From Propionivibrio sp. (GTDB lineage Bacteria; Pseudomonadota; Gammaproteobacteria; Burkholderiales; Rhodocyclaceae), in assembly GCA_017990155.1 (NCBI GenBank), contig JAGNOM010000131.1, positions 1-7,591 on the forward strand: a stretch of 7,591 nt of DNA. Direction: 5' to 3'. The stretch's first letter is position 1; each line of letters begins with the position of its first letter. This document shows positions 1-6,478 of this stretch, piece by piece. A model generated the notes under the pieces. That model was not told the origin of the DNA. It saw only the letters and a list, made by a program, of their open reading frames with translations, and did no database searches. Made by a program: the position numbers and the translations under genes.

Positions 1-138
1 GAAGAACACCACACTGCGAATGCCCGGCCCGTCGTCCAGGGTGTTTCTCTTGATGTCGAAGTACAGCGATGCCTTCCTTGGCTCGGTAACTGCTATCGCA
101 TCAATCAGGCTTGCATCAGGTCTCATATCAGGTCTCAT
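1..138 (-). CDS. Radical SAM protein, N-terminal fragment (glycyl-radical-enzyme activase-like), cut by window edge
   Basis: Read leftward from 138, this frame gives 46 open codons to the window edge. The last residues, IKRNTLDDGPGIRSVVFF, match the start of radical-SAM activating enzymes of the pyruvate formate-lyase activase type, where a (F/Y)DI(K/Q)R...DGPGIR(T/S)VF(F/L) segment comes just before the CxxxCxxC iron-sulfur motif. Such enzymes use S-adenosylmethionine and a [4Fe-4S] cluster to install a glycyl radical on, or otherwise activate, a partner enzyme. The cysteine motif lies beyond the edge, so activity and exact subfamily cannot be judged. An in-frame TAG upstream limits the start to ATG 138 or ATG 126, which are duplicated by a 12-bp tandem repeat. 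No strong Shine-Dalgarno sequence precedes either ATG. The first ATG overlaps the stop of the stub ORF upstream (ATGA), suggesting translational coupling. The family call is recognition from memory; a different radical-SAM subfamily is possible. Confidence 0.62.
   Translation of the reverse strand, partial: MRPDMRPDASLIDAIAVTEPRKASLYFDIKRNTLDDGPGIRSVVFF
115..138. repeat. 12-bp perfect tandem duplication at a start codon
   Basis: The unit ATCAGGTCTCAT occurs at 115-126 and again at 127-138. On the minus strand each copy reads ATGAGACCTGAT, so the duplication adds Met-Arg-Pro-Asp and gives the radical-SAM gene two in-frame ATG codons. A 12-bp unit keeps the frame. Confidence 0.85.
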
Positions 139-212
139 ACACTGCTCGGTATATTTCTAACCTTACCAACCATACGGCAGCTGCGCCATCGGAGGAAATC
201 ATATTCGCTCAT
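135..212 (-). CDS. 25-codon stub ORF, probably the C-terminal tail of an interrupted gene
   Basis: From an ATG at 212 this frame encodes 25 residues, beginning MSEYDFLRWRSC and ending KVRNIPSSV. It stops at a TGA that overlaps the ATG of the radical-SAM gene. The frame is open upstream, straight into the IS256-family element whose left terminus is at about 216-220, and no Shine-Dalgarno sequence precedes the ATG. The simplest reading is that this is the end of a longer gene co-transcribed with the radical-SAM gene and cut off by the IS. A short leader peptide is an alternative. I do not recognise the sequence. Confidence 0.35.
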   Translation of the reverse strand: MSEYDFLRWRSCRMVGKVRNIPSSV

Positions 213-219
213 TTTGGTC

Positions 220-247
220 GCGTCCGTCAAGGTGGTGTAATTTCGGC
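220..247 (+). repeat. Left terminal inverted repeat of the IS256-family element
   Basis: The block GCGTCCG (220-226) and the block GTGGTGTAATTTC (232-244) match the reverse complement of the right end at 1606-1633. About 21 of 28 positions match; all but two mismatches fall in the 5-base spacer. Confidence 0.75.
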
Positions 248-265
248 TGTGGCCGTGGGCCATCG

Positions 266-1480
266 TCAGGCGGCTTTGGCGGTGATGTGTAGGGGCTGAT
301 TTTCCTCCTCGATCATGGGTTGGTTGAGTTCGGCCATGCCTTCGATCTGCATGTATCGGTGCTGGAGCTGCCACTCGTCGTTCTGCTCCATCAGCACAGC
401 CCCGACGAGGCGGATGATGCTGTCTTCGTTCGGGAAGATTCCGACGACGTCGGCGCGGCGCTTGACCTCCTTGTTGAGCCGCTCGAGCGGATTGGTTGAG
501 TGTAACTTCGTGCGGTGCTGGGTGGGAAAGCCGGTGTAGGCGAGCACGTCGGTTTCGGCCTCGTCCATGCAGGCGCCGAGCTTGGGCCAACGGGTGCGCA
601 ACTGGTCGGCGACCTGTCGCCAGACCTGCGTTGCGCTTTTCTGATCGGGCTGCAGGAAGACCTGGCGGATCGCGGCGGCGACGACAGTGTTCTGGCCCTT
701 GGGCACATAGGACAGGGCATTGCGCATGAAGTGCACCCGGCAGCGCTGCCAGGTGGCGCCCATGACGCGGGTGATCGCGCCCTTGAGGCCCTCGTGAGCA
801 TCGGAGATGACCAGCTTCACGCCGGTAAGACCGCGCCGAACAAGGTCCTTCAGGAAGTCGGACCAGAAGACCTCCGCTTCCGAGGGGCCGATATGCAGGC
901 CGACGATCTCGCGCCGGCCCTCGGTGTTGACGGCCATGGCGATTATTGCGGCAACGCTGATGATCCGCCCGCCTTCGCGTACCTTGAGATAGGTGGCATC
1001 GAGCCAGAGATACGGCCATTCGCCGGTGAGCGGGCGTTTCAGAAAGGCATGGACGCGCTCGTCAATGTCCTTGCAAAGCTTGGAGACGGTGGACTTGGAG
1101 ATGCCGGTCATGCCCATGGCCTGGACGAGTTCATCGACCCGCCGGGTGCTGACCCCGCCGATCCACGCTTCCTGGATCACCGCAACCAGCGCTTTCTCGA
1201 CCATCTTGCGGGGCTCAAGGAAGCCCGGAAAATAGGACCCAGCACGCAGCTTGGGGATTTTCAGGTTCAGCGTGCCTACCCGGGTATCCAGCGAACGGTC
1301 GCGATAGCCGTTGCGCCAGGTCGCGCGCTCGCTGCTGCGTTCGTGGCGACCCGCGCCGATCAGGCCATCAACGTCGGCCTCCATGATCAGCTGCAGCACG
1401 TTCTCGGCGATGGTGCGCAAAAAATCCGGTTGGCCGCCCTTCGCAGCAAGCTCTTCGATCAGTAATCTGTCCTCGGTCAT
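266..1480 (-). CDS. IS256-family (mutator-type) DDE transposase
   Basis: This 404-residue transposase moves the surrounding insertion sequence by a DDE, RNase H-fold mechanism. Family signatures are clear: the N-terminal region has WRNGYRDR, LNLKIPKLR and the G(I/V)STRRVDELVQ segment, and the acidic triad lies at D161 (in WLDATYLKV), D227 (in VISDAHEGL) and E333 (in NPLERLNKEVKRR). The WQRCRVHFMRN segment typical of the family is at about 244-254. Spacing and length match IS256 transposases of about 400 residues, and no frameshift or internal stop is seen. The frame is open a further 39 codons upstream, through the palindrome, but I chose ATG 1480 because GAGGAG lies 6 bases ahead of it and the upstream residues look non-coding. 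It lies within the two inverted repeats and appears intact and potentially active. Confidence 0.93.
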   Translation of the reverse strand: MTEDRLLIEELAAKGGQPDFLRTIAENVLQLIMEADVDGLIGAGRHERSSERATWRNGYRDRSLDTRVGTLNLKIPKLRAGSYFPGFLEPRKMVEKALVAVIQEAWIGGVSTRRVDELVQAMGMTGISKSTVSKLCKDIDERVHAFLKRPLTGEWPYLWLDATYLKVREGGRIISVAAIIAMAVNTEGRREIVGLHIGPSEAEVFWSDFLKDLVRRGLTGVKLVISDAHEGLKGAITRVMGATWQRCRVHFMRNALSYVPKGQNTVVAAAIRQVFLQPDQKSATQVWRQVADQLRTRWPKLGACMDEAETDVLAYTGFPTQHRTKLHSTNPLERLNKEVKRRADVVGIFPNEDSIIRLVGAVLMEQNDEWQLQHRYMQIEGMAELNQPMIEEENQPLHITAKAA

Positions 1481-1486
1481 CGGGAA

Positions 1487-1492
1487 CTCCTC
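1487..1492 (-). promoter_or_regulatory. Shine-Dalgarno site that fixes the IS transposase start
   Basis: The minus strand reads GAGGAG here, 6 bases before the ATG at 1480. It decides between that ATG and the open frame that continues upstream. Confidence 0.7.
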
Positions 1493-1558
1493 TTCGTCAC
1501 GGTTGAAGTGTGCAAACTCCACCATAACGATGAACCCGGTGGCCACCAGCGACGCCGC

Positions 1559-1590
1559 ATTCCGGGGTGGGGCATGCCCCACCCCGGAAT
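1559..1590. repeat. Perfect 32-bp palindrome upstream of the IS transposase gene
   Basis: The left arm ATTCCGGGGTGGGGCA (1559-1574) is followed directly by its exact reverse complement (1575-1590). It lies inside the IS, between the right inverted repeat and the transposase start, about 80 bp from the ATG. No run of T follows on either strand, so it is not a standard intrinsic terminator. It could hinder read-through transcription into the transposase, form a cruciform or hairpin, or be a small palindromic repeat element. The role is not determined by the sequence. Confidence 0.9.
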
Positions 1591-1605
1591 ACACCATCGC
1601 CTACA

Positions 1606-1633
1606 CCGGAAATTACACCACGAGCGCGGACGC
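1606..1633 (-). repeat. Right terminal inverted repeat of the IS256-family element
   Basis: On the minus strand it reads GCGTCCG, five bases, then GTGGTGTAATTTC, pairing with the left end. A related block, CCGGAATACACC at 1584-1595, lies just inside and resembles CCGGAAATTACACC at 1606-1619, so the terminal motif is partly repeated inward. Confidence 0.75.
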
Positions 1634-1714
1634 TAACCGGCGCTGGCCGGGCGCATTTGCGGCGACCCGCCCGGCACAAAGCTGCAATATATGGACGTTT
1701 CGGAGGCGGGATGC

Positions 1715-2086
1715 TTAGACATGCCCGTTTTCCCTGCCTGGGACGGCGGCCATGGCGGAAATCATATTTCCTAGCCGCAAGTCCAGCGAGGATAGTGCTG
1801 CGCGCCGGGCGGCAATGCGCCTTCGCACACGTTCCAGGGTTTCGGCGGCGGCGTTTTCCCCATCGTCCAGCGCATGGCATAGCCGCGTCAGCTCATTGAG
1901 ACCGATGCCCGCCTCGAACAGGCTCCGCACAAAATGGAGCCGCTCCAGCGAATGATCGTCAAAGAGATGATGCCCGCTCTGTGTGCGACTGGCCGGGTGG
2001 AGCAAACCGCGCAGCACATAGTCCCGCACGACATTGGTGCTCAGGCCCGCATCATGCGCGAGTTTCGATATCTTGAACGTGCTCAA
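1715..2086 (-). CDS. merD: MerD, mercury-resistance co-regulator of the MerR family
   Basis: This 123-residue protein lines up from its first residue with MerD of Tn21/Tn501-type operons: it opens FKISKLAHDAGLS..VRDYVLRGLL and continues with LFDD..LERL.FVR..FEAGIGLNEL..LC.ALDD. MerD is a small cytoplasmic DNA-binding protein with a MerR-like winged helix (about residues 3-70) and a helical tail. It lacks the mercury-binding cysteines of MerR and is thought to help switch the mer operator off. The start is TTG at 2086: an in-frame TGA lies a few codons upstream and no ATG or GTG lies between, so TTG is the only sensible choice. The ribosome site is weak (GGGAAATAGG). It starts 21 bp after the merB stop and is the last mer gene here. 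Typical operons continue into merE, but the IS256 element begins about 80 bp further on and no convincing merE remains. The operator it would act on is not in the window. Confidence 0.88.
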   Translation of the reverse strand: MSTFKISKLAHDAGLSTNVVRDYVLRGLLHPASRTQSGHHLFDDHSLERLHFVRSLFEAGIGLNELTRLCHALDDGENAAAETLERVRRRIAARRAALSSLDLRLGNMISAMAAVPGRENGHV

Positions 2087-2107
2087 GCCTATTTCCCATG
2101 TTCAGAA

Positions 2108-2755
2108 TTACCTCTGCACATCGGCAATCGGGACGCGGTGCCGGTGTTGGCGCGCGTCGATTATTCGTCTCACAAGCTCTTGGCCCATGCCAAAGGCGTC
2201 GTGAACGCCGACGATTTCAAATCCCGCGCGGCCCGAGGCCCAATCCTGCCCAATGGCCGTGGACACGAAGAAATGCACATGGCAGCAGAAGGTGCGGCGG
2301 ACATCGGACATGTCTTGCGGCGGCAGCAGGGACATGGCCGCATCCGGCGGCGCGAGCGCCTGTACCGCATCCGGCGTGACAGCAAGGGAGATCGGCTCGC
2401 CCGTCACGGCGCACCGCGAGGTGACATGGGCGGTCTCGTTAAGCAGCGCCGGAAATATCAGAGTGTCGAACGCGCACCAGGCGTACAGACGTTGCCCCCC
2501 TACCTCGAAAACATGGGGGGTCTCGCGCAAGGTCAAACCATGGCCAACGACACTGCCGTTTCCATCCCATTCGGTGCTGACGCTCTGCCCGAGTGTGTCG
2601 GTCACCCGATCCACAGGCCACCCGAGGACGCGAGCCAGCGTTTCCGGCCGCACCGGCTCCCCCTTCACAAGTTCATGCAGCAGGGCGTCAAAGAGCTGTG
2701 CGGTATCAGCCGTAAAGCGTTCAGCAAATTCTGATGTAAAGCGTGCTGAATCCAT
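2108..2755 (-). CDS. merB: MerB, organomercurial lyase
   Basis: This 215-residue cytoplasmic enzyme cleaves the carbon-mercury bond of organomercurials such as methyl- or phenylmercury by protonolysis, releasing Hg(II) for reduction by MerA. The catalytic set is intact: C94 and D97 in AWCAFDTLIFPALL, and C157 in TFCCHVHFF, equivalent to C96, D99 and C159 of the well-studied R831b enzyme. C115 in SRCAVTGEP matches the conserved structural cysteine. An N-terminal winged-helix-like region (about 15-75) precedes the catalytic core, and VGVHDAFGMGQE near the end is also typical. Length fits the family. ATG 2755 is preceded by GGAGGA (2762-2767) at 6 bases, a strong ribosome site. The gene lies 23 bp after the merA stop and 21 bp before merD, a compact operon. 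It looks complete, but the mer promoter is missing upstream because the Tn3-family element cuts merA. Confidence 0.95.
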   Translation of the reverse strand: MDSARFTSEFAERFTADTAQLFDALLHELVKGEPVRPETLARVLGWPVDRVTDTLGQSVSTEWDGNGSVVGHGLTLRETPHVFEVGGQRLYAWCAFDTLIFPALLNETAHVTSRCAVTGEPISLAVTPDAVQALAPPDAAMSLLPPQDMSDVRRTFCCHVHFFVSTAIGQDWASGRAGFEIVGVHDAFGMGQELVRRIIDARQHRHRVPIADVQR

Positions 2756-2778
2756 GATCTATCCTCCGCTCACGCCGA

Positions 2779-3396
2779 TCAACCCGCGCAACACGACAGT
2801 TGCTTCACATCCTTGCGGAACGTCTGCGCGGCAAGCTTCAGCCCCTCGACCATGGTGAGATAGGGGAACAACTGATCGGCCAGCTCCTCGGCGGTCATGC
2901 CGGCTCGGATCGCAAGGGCGGCCGTCTGAATGAACTCACCGGCTTCTGGTGCCACGGCCTGGACGCCAATCAACCGCCGGCTACCCTCTTCGATAACCAG
3001 TTTGATGAAGCCGCGCGTGTCGAAATTGGCGAGCGCACGCGGCACATTGTCGAGGCTGAGCGTGCGGCTGTCGGTCTCGATACCGTCCTGGTGCGCGTCC
3101 GCCTCGGAATAGCCCACCGTTGCGACTTGCGGTTCGGTGAACACGACGGCCGGCATCGCGGTCAGATCAAGCGCGGCGTCGCCACCGGTCATGTTGATCG
3201 CGGCTCGCGTTCCCGCCGCCGCTGCCACATAGACGAACTGCGGCTGATCGGTGCAGTCGCCGGCGGCGTAAATTCCGGGAACGCTGGTTCGCATCGCCTG
3301 ATCGACGGAGATGGCGCCTTGCTGGTTCACTTCCACGCCGGCGGCTTCGAGGTTCAGGTCTCGCGTGTTGGGTGAGCGGCCTGTGGCCACCAGCAG
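2779..3396 (-). pseudogene. merA: MerA, mercuric reductase, C-terminal part only, truncated by a transposon
   Basis: Read leftward from the transposon border, this frame gives about 205 residues of mercuric reductase, the flavoenzyme that reduces Hg(II) to volatile Hg(0) with NADPH. Visible family features are LLVATGRSPNTRDL, the FAD-contacting YAAGDCTDQPQFVYVAAA segment, the dimerisation domain with FTEPQVATVGYSE and QLFPYLTMVEGLKLA, and the C-terminal vicinal cysteines in LSCCAG that hand mercury to the active site. Missing are the N-terminal heavy-metal domain (if there was one), the FAD-binding Rossmann region and the redox-active CxxxxC disulfide, more than half of the usual 460-560 residues. 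The reading frame runs into the inverted repeat of the Tn3-family element without a start codon of its own; an in-frame GTG at 3390 is unlikely to be used. It cannot encode a working reductase. The stop is TGA at 2779-2781, followed closely by merB. Confidence 0.93.
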
Positions 3397-3441
3397 GGCC
3401 CAGTCGGCCCCAAGCTGCGATTTTGGCCAAGTCGGAGAACG
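3397..3441 (+). repeat. Left terminal inverted repeat of the Tn3-family element
   Basis: It starts GGCCCAGTCGGCCC, then after one variable base continues AAGCTGCGATTTTGGCCA and ends in AGAACG. It pairs with 7461-7505 at 41 of 45 positions. It lacks the GGGG start and TAAG inner end common in the family. At 45 bp it is longer than the usual 38 bp. Confidence 0.85.
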
Positions 3442-3506
3442 TTTTGGGAACGTGGCATTCGGTATTGACGATGGAAATCATAGAAGAGGACAGTTCGCTC
3501 CATCAT

Positions 3507-3512
3507 AGGGAG
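3507..3512 (+). promoter_or_regulatory. Shine-Dalgarno site of tnpA
   Basis: AGGGAG lies 7 bases before the ATG at 3520 and only 4 before the adjacent TTG at 3517, which favours the ATG as the start. Confidence 0.6.
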
Positions 3513-3519
3513 TGGGTTG

Positions 3520-6429
3520 ATGGATCGGAGTATTCCGGGCGGGGATTTGATCGGACGATGGAGCCTGAGCTTTGCCGATATTGATTTTGTAAATTCGAAG
3601 CCGGCCCTGACGCGCCTTGGCCTCGCCGCGCAGCTGAAATTCTTCGCTTCCCTGGGGTTTTTCGCGATCGATCCCGGCTCAATCCCTACCGATGGCCTCT
3701 CGTATCTGGCCGAGCAACTCGGTGTCGAGGCTGGCGAGATAGCCGGTTATGACTTTTCCAGTCGGACAGCACGACGGCATTGTGCGGAGATCCTGATCCA
3801 TCTTGGATATCACCGCATGAAGCGGGTGGATCGCGCGCAATTGACGGAATGGATTGCTGGCGAGCTGTGCCCGGGCGGCCAGTCGATCAATGCCATGCTT
3901 GAGCATGTTTTCCTGTGGTGCCGGGACCGGCGTATTTATGGGCCGTCGCGCAAGGAGCTTGAACGTGTCGTTCGCTCACAACGGCAAGATTATCTGGACA
4001 CCTGGCTGATCGGAGCCAGTGATCGGCTTTCGTCAGATGCGGTGGCGTTATTGGAAGCCTCGCTTGCCGATCCGGACAGCTCGACCGGATTCAACAGGAT
4101 GAAGGGTGACGCCGGACAGGCAACGCTCGACAACATTCTCGACGTGACCGAGAAACTCGCCTTTATCCAGAGACTTGATCTTCCCCATGATCTCCTGACG
4201 GCTACGGGCAAGCCATGGGTCGATCAGATTGTTCGCCGCGTTGCCGGTGAAAAGGCCTCGGAGATGCGCCGGCATGCGCCGGCGCGACAGCTCGGCCTTT
4301 ATGCGATTTATCTAATGTCGCGGGAGGCGCAACTCACTGACGCGATGATCGACCTGCTGATCGAAACCGTTCACAAGATCGGAACGCGCTCGAAACGCAA
4401 GGTGGTGGGCGATATCGCGAAAGACATCGAGCGGGTCTATGGAAAGGAGCGCCTGCTGGTCGAGATCGCCAGCGCCTCGATCAATGAACCATCGGGGCGC
4501 ATCTGCGATGTCATTTTCCCGATCGCCGGTAAGGCCAAGCTGGCGGCGATCGTCAAGGAGAGCCATGCGAAGGGCGCTCTGGACCGGCGCATCTACAAGG
4601 TGATGCGTGGTTCCTGGGCCAATCATTACCGGCGCATGCTGCCAAGCCTGCTTTCCGTACTTGAGTTCCGGTCGAACAACGCGGTGTGGCGGCCGGTCCT
4701 GGCGGCCCTCGACTGGATCAGGAGCAAGGTGGATGGCGGATGCCGCTTCGTGCCATTGCAGGATGTTCCGATCGATGAGGTGATTCCAGCGCGATGGCGC
4801 AGTTCCGTCATTGATGACGATGGGCGGGTAAACCGGATCAGCTATGAGCTTTGCGTCCTGACGCAACTGCGCGACCGCATCCGCTCCAAAGAAATCTGGG
4901 TGGTCGGGGCGGATCGCTATCGCAATCCCGATGACGATCTTCCCAAGGACTTCGAGATCAGGCGAGATGCGTACTATTCCGGCCTCAGCCTGACGCCAGA
5001 TGCGCAGGCGTTTTGCGCCTCGATCCGGGAGGAGCTTGAACGGGAACTGTTGCTCCTCAATGCCAATATTCCACAAAACGACAAGGTCCGGCTCCTGTGG
5101 CGCGGCGACAACCGGATATCGATTACACCGTTCAAGCCCTTGCCCGAACCGAAGGGTCTCGCTTCGATCAAAAGCGAGATCGGTCAGCGCTGGCCGATGA
5201 CCGGACTGCTGGACGTGTTGAAAGAGGCTGCTCTGGACACGGGATTGATGGATGCTTTCGAAACGTCGGCCTCGCGGGTTACCCTGTCGAAAGCAGCCTT
5301 GGCTCAGCGTCTTTTGCTGTGTCTCTATGGCTTGGGCACGAACGCCGGGCTCAAGCGGGTCGCTGGCGCAACACCCGATGTCAGTTACGAGGAATTGCTG
5401 CATGTCCATCGCCGTTTCATCCACGCGCCAGCGCTGAGGGAGGCGTGCGCGCGGGTAGCAAACGCGACACTGGCAATCCGCAATGCCGCAGTATGGGGAG
5501 ATGCGGGCACGGCATGCGCGTCCGATTCAACGAAGTTCGGCGCGTGGGACCGCAACCTGATGACGGAATGGCACGCCCGCTATGGCGGCCGTGGCGTCAT
5601 GATCTACTGGCATGTGGAGAAGCGCGCGACCTGCGTTTATTCCCAGCTCAAGCGGTGCTCTTCCTCGGAGGTCGCCTCCATGATCGAAGGCGTGCTACGC
5701 CATTGCACCGACATGGAAATCCAGCGCCAGTACGTCGATAGCCACGGCCAGAGCGCAGTCGGCTTTGCGTTCTGCCGACTCCTTGGATTTGAGCTTGCCC
5801 CGCGGCTGAAAGCAGTGGCACGCCAGAAACTGGCCCTTCCCCAAGCCGGCATGCGCACGCGGCTTTCCAATTTACTGCCGATCCTCTCCAGCCCGATCGA
5901 CTGGGACGAGATCGAGCAACAATATGACGAAATGGTCAAATATGCCGCTGCCATGCAATCGCGCACCGCCGATCCGGAAGCGATCCTGCTCCGGTTTGCC
6001 AGAGCCGAAGTGATGCACCCGACCTACAAGGCGCTGAGTGAACTCGGCCGCGCGGTCAAAACAATCTTCCTATGCCGGTATTTGCGTCAGGAGGCATTCC
6101 GCCGCGAGATCCACGAAGGGCTGAATGTGGTTGAGAACTGGAACGGCGCTAATGGTTTCGTGTTCTTCGGCAAGGGCGGCGAGATCGCCACCAACCGCAT
6201 CCATGAGCAGGAAATCTCCGTTCTGGCGCTACACCTCCTGCAAGCGTCGCTGGTGTATGTGAACACCCGCATGCTTCAGACCGTACTGGTTGAGCCGAAG
6301 TGGGCGGGGCGGATGACGCCGGAAGATTATCGTGGTCTCACGCCGTTGATCTACAGTCATGTGAACCCTTATGGCCGCTTCGACCTCGACCTGAACGACC
6401 GGATTGATTTTGGACGGCTTGCAGCGTGA
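3520..6429 (+). CDS. tnpA: TnpA, Tn3-family transposase
   Basis: This transposase of 969 residues catalyses replicative transposition of the element, forming a cointegrate that the resolvase then separates. The N-terminal third has the DUF4158-like region of Tn3 transposases (LTRLGLAAQLKFFASLGFF near residues 30-50). The C-terminal third holds the DDE core. Counting from the TTG at 3517, the first Asp is at about 670 (CASDSTKFGAWDRN), the second at about 741 (QYVDSHGQSAVGFAFCRLLGF) and the Glu at about 873 (LNVVENWNGANGFVFFGKGGE); numbers are one lower from ATG 3520. These spacings are close to those of Tn3. The end has LHLLQASLVYVNT and the usual closing YGRFDLDL. Length matches the family's roughly 1,000 residues and no frameshift is seen. 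I chose ATG 3520 over TTG 3517 because of AGGGAG at 3507-3512. It starts about 80 bp inside the left repeat. The stop at 6429 is followed by the candidate res site. Confidence 0.96.
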   Translation: MDRSIPGGDLIGRWSLSFADIDFVNSKPALTRLGLAAQLKFFASLGFFAIDPGSIPTDGLSYLAEQLGVEAGEIAGYDFSSRTARRHCAEILIHLGYHRMKRVDRAQLTEWIAGELCPGGQSINAMLEHVFLWCRDRRIYGPSRKELERVVRSQRQDYLDTWLIGASDRLSSDAVALLEASLADPDSSTGFNRMKGDAGQATLDNILDVTEKLAFIQRLDLPHDLLTATGKPWVDQIVRRVAGEKASEMRRHAPARQLGLYAIYLMSREAQLTDAMIDLLIETVHKIGTRSKRKVVGDIAKDIERVYGKERLLVEIASASINEPSGRICDVIFPIAGKAKLAAIVKESHAKGALDRRIYKVMRGSWANHYRRMLPSLLSVLEFRSNNAVWRPVLAALDWIRSKVDGGCRFVPLQDVPIDEVIPARWRSSVIDDDGRVNRISYELCVLTQLRDRIRSKEIWVVGADRYRNPDDDLPKDFEIRRDAYYSGLSLTPDAQAFCASIREELERELLLLNANIPQNDKVRLLWRGDNRISITPFKPLPEPKGLASIKSEIGQRWPMTGLLDVLKEAALDTGLMDAFETSASRVTLSKAALAQRLLLCLYGLGTNAGLKRVAGATPDVSYEELLHVHRRFIHAPALREACARVANATLAIRNAAVWGDAGTACASDSTKFGAWDRNLMTEWHARYGGRGVMIYWHVEKRATCVYSQLKRCSSSEVASMIEGVLRHCTDMEIQRQYVDSHGQSAVGFAFCRLLGFELAPRLKAVARQKLALPQAGMRTRLSNLLPILSSPIDWDEIEQQYDEMVKYAAAMQSRTADPEAILLRFARAEVMHPTYKALSELGRAVKTIFLCRYLRQEAFRREIHEGLNVVENWNGANGFVFFGKGGEIATNRIHEQEISVLALHLLQASLVYVNTRMLQTVLVEPKWAGRMTPEDYRGLTPLIYSHVNPYGRFDLDLNDRIDFGRLAA

Positions 6430-6478
6430 GGCGGCTGATCGGCCTATAACATTTGGGTACACCCCAGAGTGATAGGGC

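Larger units (their letters stand above)
220..1633 (-). mobile_element. IS256-family insertion sequence, about 1.4 kb
   Basis: The element has one DDE transposase gene and imperfect terminal inverted repeats. Both ends carry GCGTCCG, five unmatched bases, then GTGGTGTAATTTC in inverted orientation. This resembles the two-block termini of IS256 (a GTCCG block followed by TGTAA). The length of about 1.41 kb fits the family. The exact tips are uncertain by a few bases: extending each end by about 4 bp keeps partial matching. Comparing the flanks (208-215 and 1638-1645) shows no 8- or 9-bp target duplication, so the element may have been involved in a rearrangement, or I have misplaced its tips. 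Confidence 0.82.

Noticed and set aside
135..1019. Minus-strand open frame of 294 codons running from the IS into the left flank
   Set aside because: Most of it is an off-frame reading of the transposase. Only its last 25 codons, outside the IS, may be a real gene tail, and these are listed separately.
515..1465. Long open frame on the plus strand, 316 codons
   Set aside because: It is antisense to the IS256-family transposase, whose residues and catalytic triad are clearly recognisable on the minus strand. Long antisense frames are expected in GC-rich coding DNA.
1559..1590. Palindrome as an intrinsic terminator
   Set aside because: No T-rich tract follows the dyad on either strand, and the two arms leave no natural loop.
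1633..1722. 29-codon minus-strand frame starting with an ATG that overlaps the end of merD, in the position of merE
   Set aside because: The residues (MSKHPASETSIYC...) do not show the hydrophobic helices or paired cysteines of MerE and the frame stops at the IS border. It could be a ruined merE start, but I cannot support that.
1934..2734. Plus-strand open frame of 266 codons opposite merB and merD
   Set aside because: The minus strand encodes two well-conserved mer proteins over the same bases; this is a coding shadow.
3167..3481. Minus-strand frame of 104 codons starting near tnpA and running out through the transposon repeat into merA
   Set aside because: Beyond the repeat it is out of frame with merA and its protein is arginine-rich noise. 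No ribosome site was seen.
3465..3493. Possible tnpA promoter with a TTGACG -35 box at 3465-3470
   Set aside because: At 16-18 bp spacing there is no acceptable -10 hexamer, so the match to one box alone is not enough.
4312..5424. Long open frame on the minus strand, 370 codons, opposite tnpA
   Set aside because: It lies wholly within the conserved Tn3 transposase gene and shows no recognisable family features or ribosome site.
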